A stretch of DNA of 64,000 bases from an uncultured Lachnospiraceae bacterium (GCA_947566645.1 CANOKL010000005.1:92894-156893), one strand, 5' to 3'; positions 44,707 to 54,120 are shown, counted from the first letter of the stretch. A program made the numbers and translations. Notes: generated by a model not told the origin, from the sequence alone.

Positions 44707-45456
44707 CTAATCTATAACGATTCCGCCATCCCACATAAACTCAATTACTGCATAAGGCTTGTCTTCTCTGTCGCAGAGTTTTACTACAGTCCGCCCGTCC
44801 TCTCTTCCAAGCTCTGGCACAATCAGGTCTCCGCAGACTGCTGACCTTTTATACTCTGCACGAAGCTGGCGGATTCTTCTGTCCTCATCCGCAACTTCTA
44901 TCGCCATCTGAACATACTGGCAGTTATTCACATGCTCATTGGTGTCAATGTGGCATCTTCTCACCGGAAATTCGGGAAGTCTCTCCATCTTCTCCGGAAG
45001 GGTAATTTTACGGGACGCATACTCCATCTCAAGCGCCTCTCCGGTTCCATATGCCTGGATTTCCTCCTCTGAAGGCTTTGCAGGCCGTCCCTTCTCCACA
45101 TCCATATACACCCACAGGGAATTGGCATATGCCACACGCATCCCCGTCTCATCCTCCATGCAGAAATTACGGCTTCCAAGCATCCCCTTGAATCCGCTTG
45201 CCCAGGTACTCACTCTTATTTTTTCACCCAGCCTTGGGTATCTGTCTGCCACCACCTGCCAGGAAGACAGAACCCAGGCACGCTTCTGCCCTTTCAGATA
45301 TTCGATTCCAAATCCAATGTCCTCTGACTGGAAGATGCTGCAGTCCTGAAAATAATTCACAATACCTGGAAGGGTAATCTGCTCTGTATGGTCGATCTCG
45401 CTGAACCGGATCCTGCTCTCAATCGTATACTGGTTACTCCTTTGCATTTCCCACAT
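44707..45456 (-). CDS. Acyl-ACP thioesterase
   Basis: 249 residues, two hot-dog domains. The N-terminal domain has RIRFSEIDHTEQITLPGIVNY and the region WVLSSWQVVADRYP typical of FatA/FatB-like bacterial enzymes. The second domain has the catalytic patch CHIDTNEHVNNCQYVQMA (His-x-Asp-x-Asn-x-His). It hydrolyses acyl-acyl carrier protein to free fatty acid. The start overlaps the end of the cation exporter gene by 23 bp, and ATG 45447 is an alternative start. Confidence 0.9.
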   Translation of the reverse strand: MWEMQRSNQYTIESRIRFSEIDHTEQITLPGIVNYFQDCSIFQSEDIGFGIEYLKGQKRAWVLSSWQVVADRYPRLGEKIRVSTWASGFKGMLGSRNFCMEDETGMRVAYANSLWVYMDVEKGRPAKPSEEEIQAYGTGEALEMEYASRKITLPEKMERLPEFPVRRCHIDTNEHVNNCQYVQMAIEVADEDRRIRQLRAEYKRSAVCGDLIVPELGREDGRTVVKLCDREDKPYAVIEFMWDGGIVID

Positions 45457-46618
45457 AACTCCTCTCCACTGTAATTACACACTCATATCTCTCATCCGCA
45501 ATCTTCAGAAGCTTCATCAGTGATACCCTGAGCTCATCCTGCCTCTTATGGTCATACTCATAGGGAAGCACCATGTCAAAGATCAGGTTAATCTGATCCG
45601 TCCCGTCCACCATCCGGAAATCATGGATACTCACCGCAGGATCCAGAGCATCCAGAATCTTAAGTACCTGCCTCTTCACCGCAAGCACATGCTCATCCTT
45701 CATTTCCACCGGATCCATATGGATCACAAGAAACAGCCCAAGGTTCTTCACCGCATCGCGCTCAATACGGTCAATAATCTCATGAGACGCCTCGATTCCC
45801 ACATCATTGGGCACCTCTGCGTGTATGGATGCCATGCTCCTTCCGGGTCCGTAATTATGTACAATCAGATCATGGCTCCCGACAATGCCGTCATATGCCT
45901 CCACAAACTCTGTAATCTTCTCATATTCTTCCGGGTCTACCGGCTTACCAATCAGAGGCTCCAGCGTATCCCTCGCAATCCCGATGCCGGCCCACATAAC
46001 AACCAGGGAAACGCCAAGTCCCACAATCCCGTCAATATTCAGCCCTGTCACTCTAAAAACCACCAGCGAAAGAATCGTGGCCGAGGTTGTTACCACATCC
46101 CCCATGGCGTCTGCCGCTGTTGCAAGCATGACACTGGAATTCACCCTCTGGCCCAGTCTCCGGTTGAACATCCCCATCCAGAGCTTCACGCCCACTGACA
46201 GCAGCAGAATCACCACTGACACGGCTCTGAACTTAAGCTCCTCCGGCTCCATGATCTTGCCGACTGCGTCTTTAAAAAATGTAAATCCCACCTCGATTAC
46301 AAGAAATGACACAATAAGCGCCGCAATGTATTCAATCCTCCCATGCCCGAAGGGATGATCCCTGTCCGCAGGCTTCCCTGCCATCTTCACGCCCACAAGC
46401 CCGATCACCGATGACCCGGCATCCGAAAGATTATTAAAGGCATCTGCCATGACAGATATACTGTGCAGCCAGAAGCCCACCATCCATTTTGCAACAAATA
46501 AAATCACATTACAAAAGATGCCTGTAACACTGGACAGCACGCCGTACGCCGTCCGGACAGACACCTTATCCACGTCCTCATAGTCTTTTACAAAACGCTT
46601 AACTAAAAATTCGGTCAT
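45434..46618 (-). CDS. Cation diffusion facilitator, probable Mn(II) exporter
   Basis: 394 residues with six membrane helices and a cytoplasmic C-terminal domain. Transmembrane motifs: NNLSD in helix 2 (NxxxD) and DAMGD in helix 5 (DxxxD). This is the pair I associate with manganese-type CDF proteins; zinc types carry His in helix 2. HPFGHGRIEY follows helix 2. The long C-terminal tail (about 290-394) adds a second ferredoxin-like segment (DQINLIFDMVLPYEY). Metal choice is inferred from motif only. Confidence 0.88.
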   Translation of the reverse strand: MTEFLVKRFVKDYEDVDKVSVRTAYGVLSSVTGIFCNVILFVAKWMVGFWLHSISVMADAFNNLSDAGSSVIGLVGVKMAGKPADRDHPFGHGRIEYIAALIVSFLVIEVGFTFFKDAVGKIMEPEELKFRAVSVVILLLSVGVKLWMGMFNRRLGQRVNSSVMLATAADAMGDVVTTSATILSLVVFRVTGLNIDGIVGLGVSLVVMWAGIGIARDTLEPLIGKPVDPEEYEKITEFVEAYDGIVGSHDLIVHNYGPGRSMASIHAEVPNDVGIEASHEIIDRIERDAVKNLGLFLVIHMDPVEMKDEHVLAVKRQVLKILDALDPAVSIHDFRMVDGTDQINLIFDMVLPYEYDHKRQDELRVSLMKLLKIADERYECVITVERSYVGNAKE

Positions 46619-46650
46619 AATGACCTCCTCTATTTCTGTTCCAATTCACG

Positions 46651-47424
46651 TTACGATTCACGGCCTTTTTTGCTTTCCCTGTCTCCAAAGAAAAACCACC
46701 GGATCTTAAACCTGTCTGCCGCCGTGATCATCTCGTACTCGTCCTCTTCTAGTGTCTCCTTTAGCGCATCCCTGCCCTCGTCACTTACCACCGCACAGGT
46801 CGTATCCATAAAGCACAGATTCGGATACAGCACACACCACCAGTTATGTCCCTTTCCATTTCCCAGTTCAATACGGAGCGCCTCATAGTTCCCCTGGGGA
46901 AATGTAATGTCCCCATACCGTTTCTCCGGGAAGTAACATTCTGTCACAGAAGCCCTTGCCCTGTACGGGAAACCATGTTCGTCAAGAACCTGGTCAGCCC
47001 TCTGGGAAAGCTCGTCAAGATGCGCCTTCGCCCACGCCTTTGTCTCCTCTGCAGACGCCTCCTGCCCCATGTCTTCCTTCATATAATCAAGAACCGCATC
47101 CCGGACCTCCAGCTTAACCTCCTGGTCCTCATCGCTGTCACTGTTGGCCAGTACATGAAACCGGAACACCTCCTTCGAAAGCCGCTCCTGGACTCTGTCC
47201 ATCTTCTCATCCACAGCCTCCGCCCTCTTCCCGGTGATCACCCCTGTCAGAACAGCACTTATACAAATTCCAATTATACCACAGATCACCCTCCTCTTAC
47301 TATCCTTTTTTTCAAAATCTTTTACTCTTCTCTGCCATCTGTTGCGGCCCATTCCGTGACCAGGAATTTCCTCTGCGCACTTTTTATCCGGTTCATTATT
47401 ATCCATATCGAATCTTTTCAACAT
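46651..47424 (-). CDS. spoIIR: Stage II sporulation protein R
   Basis: 257 residues. A charged N-terminus is followed by one hydrophobic segment (VICGIIGICISAVLTGVITG, about 46-65), then the SpoIIR domain with FRFHVLANSDSDEDQEVKLE, SVTECYFPEKRYGDITFPQG and NWWCVLYPNLCFMD. SpoIIR is made in the forespore, exported, and triggers pro-sigma-E processing by SpoIIGA. Its presence is direct evidence that the organism belongs to a sporulating lineage. Confidence 0.95.
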   Translation of the reverse strand: MLKRFDMDNNEPDKKCAEEIPGHGMGRNRWQRRVKDFEKKDSKRRVICGIIGICISAVLTGVITGKRAEAVDEKMDRVQERLSKEVFRFHVLANSDSDEDQEVKLEVRDAVLDYMKEDMGQEASAEETKAWAKAHLDELSQRADQVLDEHGFPYRARASVTECYFPEKRYGDITFPQGNYEALRIELGNGKGHNWWCVLYPNLCFMDTTCAVVSDEGRDALKETLEEDEYEMITAADRFKIRWFFFGDRESKKGRES

Positions 47425-47558
47425 CTATGTACCCTCCTTCATCATACCGGCGAGCCCCACGGTCTGCACATCCTGCTTTACAGGATCATCTGCCTGACTG
47501 GCCTGCTGCCGTCTACAATGAGTATGCACACAAATTAATGAACCTATTCTATTGTAAC

Positions 47559-47824
47559 AAAAGTTTTCCACCTGTACGGTTGGAAATCCATTTCCAGTGC
47601 ACAGGAAGTTTTCAGATGCCCTTCCTATAAGCAGACATTAGAGGGCGTTCTTAACGGAGGTGAGATCCACGACTTACGGAGACTTAGACTCGAAGGCATT
47701 CCTGAGAGCCTTAGTCGTAGTTAGTCGTTAGCTCACCAGAGTGTTGCCCAGTCTGTGTTAGGAAGGGCATCTGAAAACTTCCGTCCCTTAAACGACGTTC
47801 CAACCGCACAGGTGGAAAGTTTTC
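47559..47824. repeat. Long fold-back element (about 265 bp)
   Basis: The outer arms AAAAGTTTTCCACCTGTACG (47559-47578) and GGAAGTTTTCAGATGCCC (47604-47621) are mirrored at 47799-47824 and 47765-47782. An inner stem GGTGAG/CTCACC encloses a third hairpin around CTCGAAGGCATTCCTGAG. It ends exactly where the GntR-type gene stops (47825). It fills the gap upstream of spoIIR and has no ORF of its own. Confidence 0.8.
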
Positions 47825-48502
47825 CTACCCTTTTTTCGTCCGTATGACATCACTGACTGCCGTCACCTGGTTATCAATATGTTCACACACAATCTTAACA
47901 GCCTCTTCCTTGTCACCCCTCTTAATACAGCTTATAATCTCCTCATGTTCCTTCAGAAGCTTGCCATGCACTGCCGGGTTCTTCAGGTATTCCACACGGT
48001 AACGGTACATCTGCTCCCCGAGATTGCTCAGAAGCTGCATAAGCCTCTGATTATCCGCCGCCTTATAGATCACATCATGAAAGCTGACATCCGCTTTGGC
48101 AATCTCTGTCACATCCGCCCCTTTCAGCATCTTCCGGAAATGCTCCGCCGCCTCTTCCAGCTCCCTGGTCATCTCCGGCGTAATCCTGTCACATGCCAGT
48201 TCGGCGGATAATTCCTCCAGGGCCTTCCTTACCTCCAGCACATCCCGGAGGCTCTTTTCTTTAATCTCCGCAACCTCGGCTCCCTTTCTGGGGATCATAA
48301 GAACCAGTCCCTCAAGCTCCAGCTTGCGGATTGCCTCCCTGATGGGGGTACGGCTTACACCAAGCTTATTCGCAAGCTGAATCTCCATCAGCCTTTCCCC
48401 GGGCTTTAACTCCCCCAGAAGAATCGCCTGCCTCAGTGTCTTAAATACAACATCCCGAAGAGGCAGATATTCGTCCATGCTGACATTAAAATGTGGTTCC
48501 AT
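47825..48502 (-). CDS. GntR-family regulator, FadR-C type
   Basis: 225 residues. N-terminal winged helix-turn-helix: VFKTLRQAILLGELKPGERL, ANKLGVSRTPIREAIRKLEL. C-terminal all-helical FCD domain with metal-ligand residues DVSFHDVIYK and a later HEEII..H pattern. Its start lies three bases after the ispE stop, and its AGGAGG ribosome-binding site is inside the last ispE codons, so the two are translationally coupled. Ligand unknown. The stop codon abuts the large fold-back element. Confidence 0.92.
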   Translation of the reverse strand: MEPHFNVSMDEYLPLRDVVFKTLRQAILLGELKPGERLMEIQLANKLGVSRTPIREAIRKLELEGLVLMIPRKGAEVAEIKEKSLRDVLEVRKALEELSAELACDRITPEMTRELEEAAEHFRKMLKGADVTEIAKADVSFHDVIYKAADNQRLMQLLSNLGEQMYRYRVEYLKNPAVHGKLLKEHEEIISCIKRGDKEEAVKIVCEHIDNQVTAVSDVIRTKKG

Positions 48503-48505
48503 CGT

Positions 48506-49381
48506 TTATTTCCTCCTTACATGGTGCATTGTGGTAACATATACCTGTTTTGCCAGTTTCAGTTCCTTTATCCTCCGCATTGTGTCCTTTGCACTGCTCT
48601 TTTCCTCAAAGAGACCAAACACAGTGGGGCCGCTTCCGCTCATCAGCGCATTCAGCGCGCCTCTAGAAAGCATCACTCCCTTAATCTCTTCTATGACAGG
48701 ATATGCACTGGCTGTCACCTGTTCCAGTACATTTCCCATACAGGCTGCCGTTTTTCTGATATCCCGGCACTTCAATCCTTCGATAATCCCGTCAATATCC
48801 GGATGCTCTACATGTCTTAATCTGTCAAACCTTTCATACACAACTCTTGTTGATACGTTCACAGAAGGCTTTGCCAGAAGCACATAACATCTCTGGCACT
48901 GTGGAAGCTCTGTGAGCACCTCTCCAATCCCTTCTGCAAGATAAGTCCCCCTCATAATACAGTAAGGCACATCCGCCCCCAGCTTCACTCCCCGCTCCCT
49001 CAGCGCGGCATCACTAAGCCCGAGCCCGAACAGACGGTTCATACCAAATAAAACTGCCGCCGCATCTGCACTGCCTCCTGCCATCCCGGCAGAAACAGGA
49101 ATCCTCTTATCAAGTACAATCTGTATCCCTTCCGTAATCCCGAATTCATCTGCCAGAAGCTTTGCTGCCTTATATGCCAGGTTATTCTCATCCGCAGGGA
49201 GGTAGAACAGGTTCGTCCTGATCTCAATCCCCGGCCTGCCCGTCTGGATAATCGTAACGTTGTCATACAGATACACGGTCTGCATCACCATCCGCACGTC
49301 ATGATAGCCGTCCTCCCTCCTTCCAAGAATATCCAGCCCCAGATTAATCTTCCCCATAGCCTTTAGTTGTATTTTCTCCAT
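48506..49381 (-). CDS. ispE: 4-diphosphocytidyl-2-C-methyl-D-erythritol kinase
   Basis: 291 residues, GHMP kinase family. It phosphorylates CDP-methylerythritol in the non-mevalonate isoprenoid pathway. KAMGKINLGLDILGRREDGY at the start and the ATP-binding glycine loop PVSAGMAGGSADAAAVLFGM (near 93-112) are diagnostic. A C-terminal SGSGPTVFGLF motif is present. GGGAG lies seven bases before the ATG. Confidence 0.96.
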   Translation of the reverse strand: MEKIQLKAMGKINLGLDILGRREDGYHDVRMVMQTVYLYDNVTIIQTGRPGIEIRTNLFYLPADENNLAYKAAKLLADEFGITEGIQIVLDKRIPVSAGMAGGSADAAAVLFGMNRLFGLGLSDAALRERGVKLGADVPYCIMRGTYLAEGIGEVLTELPQCQRCYVLLAKPSVNVSTRVVYERFDRLRHVEHPDIDGIIEGLKCRDIRKTAACMGNVLEQVTASAYPVIEEIKGVMLSRGALNALMSGSGPTVFGLFEEKSSAKDTMRRIKELKLAKQVYVTTMHHVRRK

Positions 49382-49488
49382 ACCTTATCTCCCTGTTATT
49401 CCATGTATTCTGAATCATATACAGGCCATGCTTTTTCATGCAGACATGAAACGCATGACCTTTTGCCGCTTATGATACGCAGATCGTT

Positions 49489-49527
49489 CGTTACTATTCA
49501 CGGACTAACCGTCCGCTCATAGTAACG
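49489..49527. terminator. Hairpin between sipL and ispE
   Basis: CGTTACTAT (49489-49497) pairs with ATAGTAACG (49519-49527), with inner CGGAC/GTCCG. It lies 80 bp after the sipL stop on the minus strand. No strong T-run follows, so it may be a dispersed repeat instead. Confidence 0.45.
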
Positions 49528-49607
49528 ATTGTTCCGTGCTCCTCACATTTTTATTTCGTGTTCTTTGCATCCTGCATTATGTATTATGTATCTTGTATAC
49601 AATGTGC

Positions 49608-51167
49608 TTATAGTATACTCATATTCTCTTTAAAAATCAAGAGTCTGTCGCCAATTTTTATATCTTCTGAGGTCAGATCATTCACCTCCATAATTCCCTC
49701 CTTTGTCGTGCTGTAATTTTTCGCAAGGCTCCACAGATCATCTCCCTCCTTCACAATATACCCTACGATTCCCGGACGTTTTTCAAGTTCCTCCATATCA
49801 ATAGGCGTATACTCCGCCTCCTCGATATTCTGTATCAGAACAGGCTTTCTAAGAAAACTGTTAAATGCAAGCACTGCCTTCACCTCAATCTCGTCACTCC
49901 CCAGAAGCCCGATAGACAGCTGCTCGACTGCACAGGTAATGTCATAATTCATATTTTCCGCTGTCTCATTGCTTTCCATCAGATAAGAAAACGGCACCAT
50001 CCCCTGCCATACGCCGAATGGCACAGTATCGTCTGCTTTTACATACAGGAAACAGATATGCAGAACACCCTCAATTCTGATACCGCCCTCCTCTGTCTCC
50101 ATGTGCTCAATCTGAATCCGTGCGCTGCTGTGGCATACCTGCAGAATGCTGTCCTTAATCTCAGGCAGCGAGAGCCGCTCCGCCACCTTGCATTTAGAAT
50201 GATTCTGCATCAGAAGCCGCTCTGCCGTCTCCTCCCGTATTCCCGGCTTGCACTCACAGGTAAGGGAATACAGATCCTCCAGAATATCCACTGTCTCCTC
50301 CTCAAAGATCAGTATCCTTGCCTCAAGGGTTGCCTCTATGCCAAGAAGCCGCAGCTCCCCATCCTCATCCATCCTCGCTTCTATATTAATGTCCGTAAGA
50401 TTAGGGTAAATGTGGTGATACATATGATCCCCTGCACCAAAGCATTCCATCCGGCCCTCATACGGGACTGTCTGCTCCACCCAGTCAATCTTTCCATCCA
50501 GTGACTCATAGAAACAGAATACCAGAAGCTCTCCGCTAAGGAGAAGCTCCTCGCCGGAAAGTCTTGTATCAAGCTTACGGCTTACTGCTTCTGTCCACAG
50601 AAGATTCCCGATGCTCTCCTTCGTTCCCCCCACCGCTGTCTCTTCCTTAATCCGGTATGTATCCTTTTTAATAGAAAGAAGTCTTAAGATCTGCTCCTTC
50701 CTGTATTTTTTATAAAGAGGAAAATCCGCGTCCATATCTGACGTAAGCGACAGCGTCTCCTTCCTCTCCGAACAGAGCTGCAGCTCACAGAGCGCCTTTA
50801 CATTCAGCTTTCTGGAATGAATCATCGTCACCGTAACATCCGACTGGGCAAGCTTCAGAAACAGATTCCCCTCCGCGCCCTCCTCCATATAAACCATTTC
50901 CTCAAATGGAAATCTCCCCTCCAGGGCACTTAACCGGACCTCCTCCCCCTCTGCAAGGTACAGGACCTTAAAAACAAGCTTCCCCGACACGCGTATGTAA
51001 TTCTCCACCACCTTCATGTCCTCAATCAGAAGGCTCCCCTCCCCGAGAATTACATTTTTCACATCATGCTTCGCGTCCGGCACATTGTAATCATCATCAA
51101 TATAAAACTGATCCGTAATCACCTTCCCCTGCCGGTATACATCCATTTCTCTCTTTTCACATTCCAT
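49608..51167 (-). CDS. sipL: SipL-like spore coat morphogenetic protein (DUF3794, LysM)
   Basis: 519 residues. Three DUF3794 (SPOCS) segments are recognisable (about 20-130, 170-290 and 320-450). A C-terminal LysM domain (GYIVKEGDDLWSLAKNYSTT, near 470-515) ends the protein. This is the layout of SipL in Clostridioides difficile, which binds SpoIVA and encases the coat around the forespore. GGAGG is eight bases before the ATG and overlaps the end of the preceding lipoprotein gene. With spoIIR it supports a spore-forming host. Confidence 0.9.
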   Translation of the reverse strand: MECEKREMDVYRQGKVITDQFYIDDDYNVPDAKHDVKNVILGEGSLLIEDMKVVENYIRVSGKLVFKVLYLAEGEEVRLSALEGRFPFEEMVYMEEGAEGNLFLKLAQSDVTVTMIHSRKLNVKALCELQLCSERKETLSLTSDMDADFPLYKKYRKEQILRLLSIKKDTYRIKEETAVGGTKESIGNLLWTEAVSRKLDTRLSGEELLLSGELLVFCFYESLDGKIDWVEQTVPYEGRMECFGAGDHMYHHIYPNLTDINIEARMDEDGELRLLGIEATLEARILIFEEETVDILEDLYSLTCECKPGIREETAERLLMQNHSKCKVAERLSLPEIKDSILQVCHSSARIQIEHMETEEGGIRIEGVLHICFLYVKADDTVPFGVWQGMVPFSYLMESNETAENMNYDITCAVEQLSIGLLGSDEIEVKAVLAFNSFLRKPVLIQNIEEAEYTPIDMEELEKRPGIVGYIVKEGDDLWSLAKNYSTTKEGIMEVNDLTSEDIKIGDRLLIFKENMSIL

Positions 51168-51181
51168 GGTCTGCTCCTCCT

Positions 51182-51592
51182 CTACTCAAATATGACATCC
51201 TTGTCAACATATTCCACCTTCACCACCACATAAGGATATGTACTTTCCTCTATAATCTCCTCGTCCTTAGCCGGTCCCAGGAGATTCGTCTTCATACGGA
51301 CCACGTCCTCCGTCTCATAACACTCCTCCACCTCTACACTATAACCACTTGTATCCCTCTTACCATATCCATACGCCATATAGAGATATCCCTTATCCCC
51401 ATAAGTGAGCTGAAATCCTTCATCCTGCTTTTCTGCAATAGCCTCTGACAGCTCCTCCGGAACCTCATCCGGATTCACCACCGTAAACTCAATATCCCTC
51501 ACCTTCTCCATCCGGTCCTTCCCCGCCGAACACCCAGAAAGCCCCAGAACCAGCGCCAAAATCCACCAAATACACAAAACCTTCCTTCCCAT
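51182..51592 (-). CDS. PrcB_C-like lipoprotein
   Basis: 136 residues. Lipoprotein signal MGRKVLCIWWILALVLGLSG followed by Cys. The remaining about 115 residues (IEFTVVNPDEVPEEL, YLYMAYGYGKRDTSGYSVEV, YPYVVVKVEYVDKDVIFE) fit the PrcB C-terminal/protease-complex-subunit pattern. It lies just upstream of sipL, with the stop codon inside the sipL ribosome-binding region, so the two are co-transcribed. A spore-related role is inference from that. Confidence 0.75.
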   Translation of the reverse strand: MGRKVLCIWWILALVLGLSGCSAGKDRMEKVRDIEFTVVNPDEVPEELSEAIAEKQDEGFQLTYGDKGYLYMAYGYGKRDTSGYSVEVEECYETEDVVRMKTNLLGPAKDEEIIEESTYPYVVVKVEYVDKDVIFE

Positions 51593-51657
51593 AAACTCCC
51601 CTTACATATCTTCTTACTAACATCATACACACATGTACCCCAAAAAATACCAAAAAT

Positions 51658-51697
51658 GTTGGGGACGGGGCATTTTTAAAAATGCCCCGTCCCCAAC
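51658..51697. repeat. REP-like palindrome, class A
   Basis: GTTGGGGACGGGGCATTTTT and exact reverse complement (40 bp). The right end overlaps the TAG stop codon of plsC (51697-51699). Confidence 0.9.
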
Positions 51698-52431
51698 TAC
51701 ACCAGTTCCCGGTTTTTTTCTATGGTTTCTTTTATGATATTCTGACAATATTCACTTATATTTTTTTTCTGCACCCTGTCCATCTCACTCATATAGATCG
51801 GCTTTCCATACTCAATAATCACATGTGTCTTTCTCACGCATGGCAGATGATTTTCAAAGATTTCAGATGTATTATTCATGCTGATCGGAATAATGGGGCA
51901 GCCGCTTTTCTCTGCGATCTTAAAAGAGCCGCTATGGAAGGGAAGCATGCTTCCCTCCTCCCCGTCATTACGCGTTCCCTCCGGGAAAATACAGACAGAC
52001 ACCCCATTTTTCACATAATCAATTGCTTCCAGAATCGTCTTAAGCCCCTCTCTCGGGTTATCCCGGTCAAGGAACAGACAGTACAGCCGTTTCATCCAGT
52101 CTCTGAGGAGCGGATAACGGAGCATCTCCTTTTTTGCCACATATCCTGTGCGCCTCTTACAGCGGGAGTATGTCAGCAGGATATCAAAATAGCTTCTGTG
52201 ATTTCCAATAAAAAGAACTGCCTCATCCGGAATATTTTCTTCTCCAATCACAGTAACCTCTGTGCCTGCCACCCAGAGCATCAGCTTAAATGCAGTCTGG
52301 ACCATCCGCAGACACTGGTAATCACTGGCCTCCTTCTTATATTTTGCAAGGATCCATTCTACTACCAGCACGGGAATCCCCAATAAAAGATATGCAAAGA
52401 GCATAATCGCAATTATTAAAAAACGTATCAT
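51697..52431 (-). CDS. plsC: 1-acyl-sn-glycerol-3-phosphate acyltransferase
   Basis: 244 residues. An N-terminal hydrophobic helix anchors it to the membrane (MIRFLIIAIMLFAYLLLGIP). The acyltransferase HX4D motif is NHRSYFD (near 78), followed by the FPEGTRND block (near 148) and PIIPISMNN. It makes phosphatidic acid from lysophosphatidic acid. It follows malQ by 35 bp in the same direction. Confidence 0.93.
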   Translation of the reverse strand: MIRFLIIAIMLFAYLLLGIPVLVVEWILAKYKKEASDYQCLRMVQTAFKLMLWVAGTEVTVIGEENIPDEAVLFIGNHRSYFDILLTYSRCKRRTGYVAKKEMLRYPLLRDWMKRLYCLFLDRDNPREGLKTILEAIDYVKNGVSVCIFPEGTRNDGEEGSMLPFHSGSFKIAEKSGCPIIPISMNNTSEIFENHLPCVRKTHVIIEYGKPIYMSEMDRVQKKNISEYCQNIIKETIEKNRELV

Positions 52432-52466
52432 TGTATATCTCTCCTGTCCGTGTCAGTATTCTAATT

Positions 52467-53975
52467 CTAATATCTTCCGTATAAACTTACCAGTCCCTGA
52501 AGCTCCTGTGCGAGGGCAGGCAGAAGGTCATCCTTCCGGTATCTCCAGCCCCAGTTTCCTGCCGGGGCGCCCGGCGTATTCATACGTCCCTCACTGCCAA
52601 GGCCAATCACATCCTGAAGCGGAAAGATTGCATAGCATGCAATGCTTCCCATCGCAAGACGTATGAAATCCAGATGCATCCGTCTTTCCTCCGTACTGTT
52701 CATATAACGGCACAGCTTCCTTCTGCAGTCCGGCGCCAGATGCTCATACCATCCCACAGAAGTATCATTATCATGAGTTCCCGTATAACATACACAGACC
52801 GGATCCTGGTATCTGTGGGGAAGATAATCACTCTCTCCTGTCCCCTCGAAGGCAAACTGAAGCACCTTCATGCCAGGAAACTGGAAAGCCTCCCTCAGAG
52901 CTGTCACCTCGTCCGTAATAATTCCAAGATCCTCGGCAATAATCGGAAGATCATCCCCAAGCGCCTCCTTTACTGCCGTAAAAAGCTCATGCCCCGGCGC
53001 TTTTACCCATTTCCCATTCACCGCAGTCTCCTCGCCATAAGGAATGGACCAGTATGCCTCAAAGCCCCGGAAATGGTCAATACGCAGGATATCCAGATTC
53101 GTAAGCTGTGTCCGGATTCTGGAAATCCACCAGGCAAAGCCCTCCTCCTTATGCGCATCCCAGTCATACAGAGGATTGCCCCAGAGCTGTCCCGTAGCGG
53201 AAAAATAATCCGGCGGAACCCCCGCAACATTGGTCGGGAATCCCCTGGAATCCAGCTGGAACAGCTGCTGGTTTGCCCACACATCCGCACTGTCCATGGA
53301 TACGAAGATCGGAATATCACCGATAATCTGAATCCCCCTGTCATTTGCATACTTCTTTAAGTCTCTCCACTCCTGGAAGAAAATAAACTGAACGAATTCA
53401 TAATATTCCACGTCCTCCCCCAGCTTATGTAACAGCTCAGTCTTAAATTCCGGCGAAGGCCTGCGGTACTCCTCCTCCCATTCAAGCCAGCTTACCCCGC
53501 CATGGAACTTCTTACAAGCCATAAAAAGCGCATAGTCAGACAGCCAGTGCTTCTGCTCCTCACAGAACCTCTCAAAGCGGTAACGGAGATCCCCGTCCTG
53601 CTCCTTCCTGTCATGAAAACGCCTGTACGCCAGGGTAAGAATCTGCTCCTTCCACGGAATAACTGCCCCATAGTCAATGTGCTCCGGATCCATCTCCGGA
53701 AGACCGGCCAGCTCATGCTCATACAAAAAGCCAAGGTTCACCAGATGCCTCGGGCTGATAATAAGCGGCTGCCCCGCAAAAGCAGAAAAACTCTGGTAAG
53801 GCGAATCGCCATATCCCGTATGCGTAAGAGGCAGAATCTGCCAAAGCCTCTGCCCTGCCTCCTTCAGAAAATCAATAAATGCATAAGCCTCCTCTCCAAG
53901 GTCGCCAATCCCATAAGGGGAAGGAAAGGAAGTAGGGTGAAGAAGAATCCCGGAAAATCTTTCGTATCGTTTCAT
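52467..53975 (-). CDS. malQ: 4-alpha-glucanotransferase, GH77 (amylomaltase)
   Basis: 502 residues. Family blocks SGILLHPTSFPSPYGIGDLG at the start, DIPIFVSMDSADVW, RIDHFRGFEAYW (nucleophile Asp near 294), IAEDLGIITDEV (acid/base Glu), and CYTGTHDNDTSVGWY with the transition-state Asp. It rearranges maltodextrins and glycogen chains. GGAG lies about ten bases before the ATG. No other glycogen gene adjoins it. Confidence 0.96.
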   Translation of the reverse strand: MKRYERFSGILLHPTSFPSPYGIGDLGEEAYAFIDFLKEAGQRLWQILPLTHTGYGDSPYQSFSAFAGQPLIISPRHLVNLGFLYEHELAGLPEMDPEHIDYGAVIPWKEQILTLAYRRFHDRKEQDGDLRYRFERFCEEQKHWLSDYALFMACKKFHGGVSWLEWEEEYRRPSPEFKTELLHKLGEDVEYYEFVQFIFFQEWRDLKKYANDRGIQIIGDIPIFVSMDSADVWANQQLFQLDSRGFPTNVAGVPPDYFSATGQLWGNPLYDWDAHKEEGFAWWISRIRTQLTNLDILRIDHFRGFEAYWSIPYGEETAVNGKWVKAPGHELFTAVKEALGDDLPIIAEDLGIITDEVTALREAFQFPGMKVLQFAFEGTGESDYLPHRYQDPVCVCYTGTHDNDTSVGWYEHLAPDCRRKLCRYMNSTEERRMHLDFIRLAMGSIACYAIFPLQDVIGLGSEGRMNTPGAPAGNWGWRYRKDDLLPALAQELQGLVSLYGRY

Positions 53976-54036
53976 ATCATATAATCTCCTGTCTACATAA
54001 ATCTCACTTTATAGTATACAACATTTTTCGAATATT

Positions 54037-54084
54037 GCAAATTGGGGACGGGGTAAAATTAAAAATACCCCGTCCCCAATTTGC
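54037..54084. repeat. REP-like palindrome, class B, 48 bp
   Basis: GCAAATTGGGGACGGGGTA at the left is mirrored to the right end, with internal AAATTAAAAA. It is the only copy in this window that lies between two gene starts (malQ and the AlbA-type gene) rather than at a stop codon. Confidence 0.9.
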
Positions 54085-54120
54085 ATATTTTCTTCCAATG
54101 TGTAAATACTTCAAAATAAA

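Noticed and set aside
49420..49600. Possible tRNA or small RNA between sipL and ispE
   Set aside because: The hairpins do not form a cloverleaf and no T-loop or CCA end is visible; only a simple hairpin was kept.
51682..52386. 234-codon plus-strand ORF over plsC
   Set aside because: It begins inside the palindromic repeat and is antisense to an acyltransferase with clear HX4D and FPEGT motifs.
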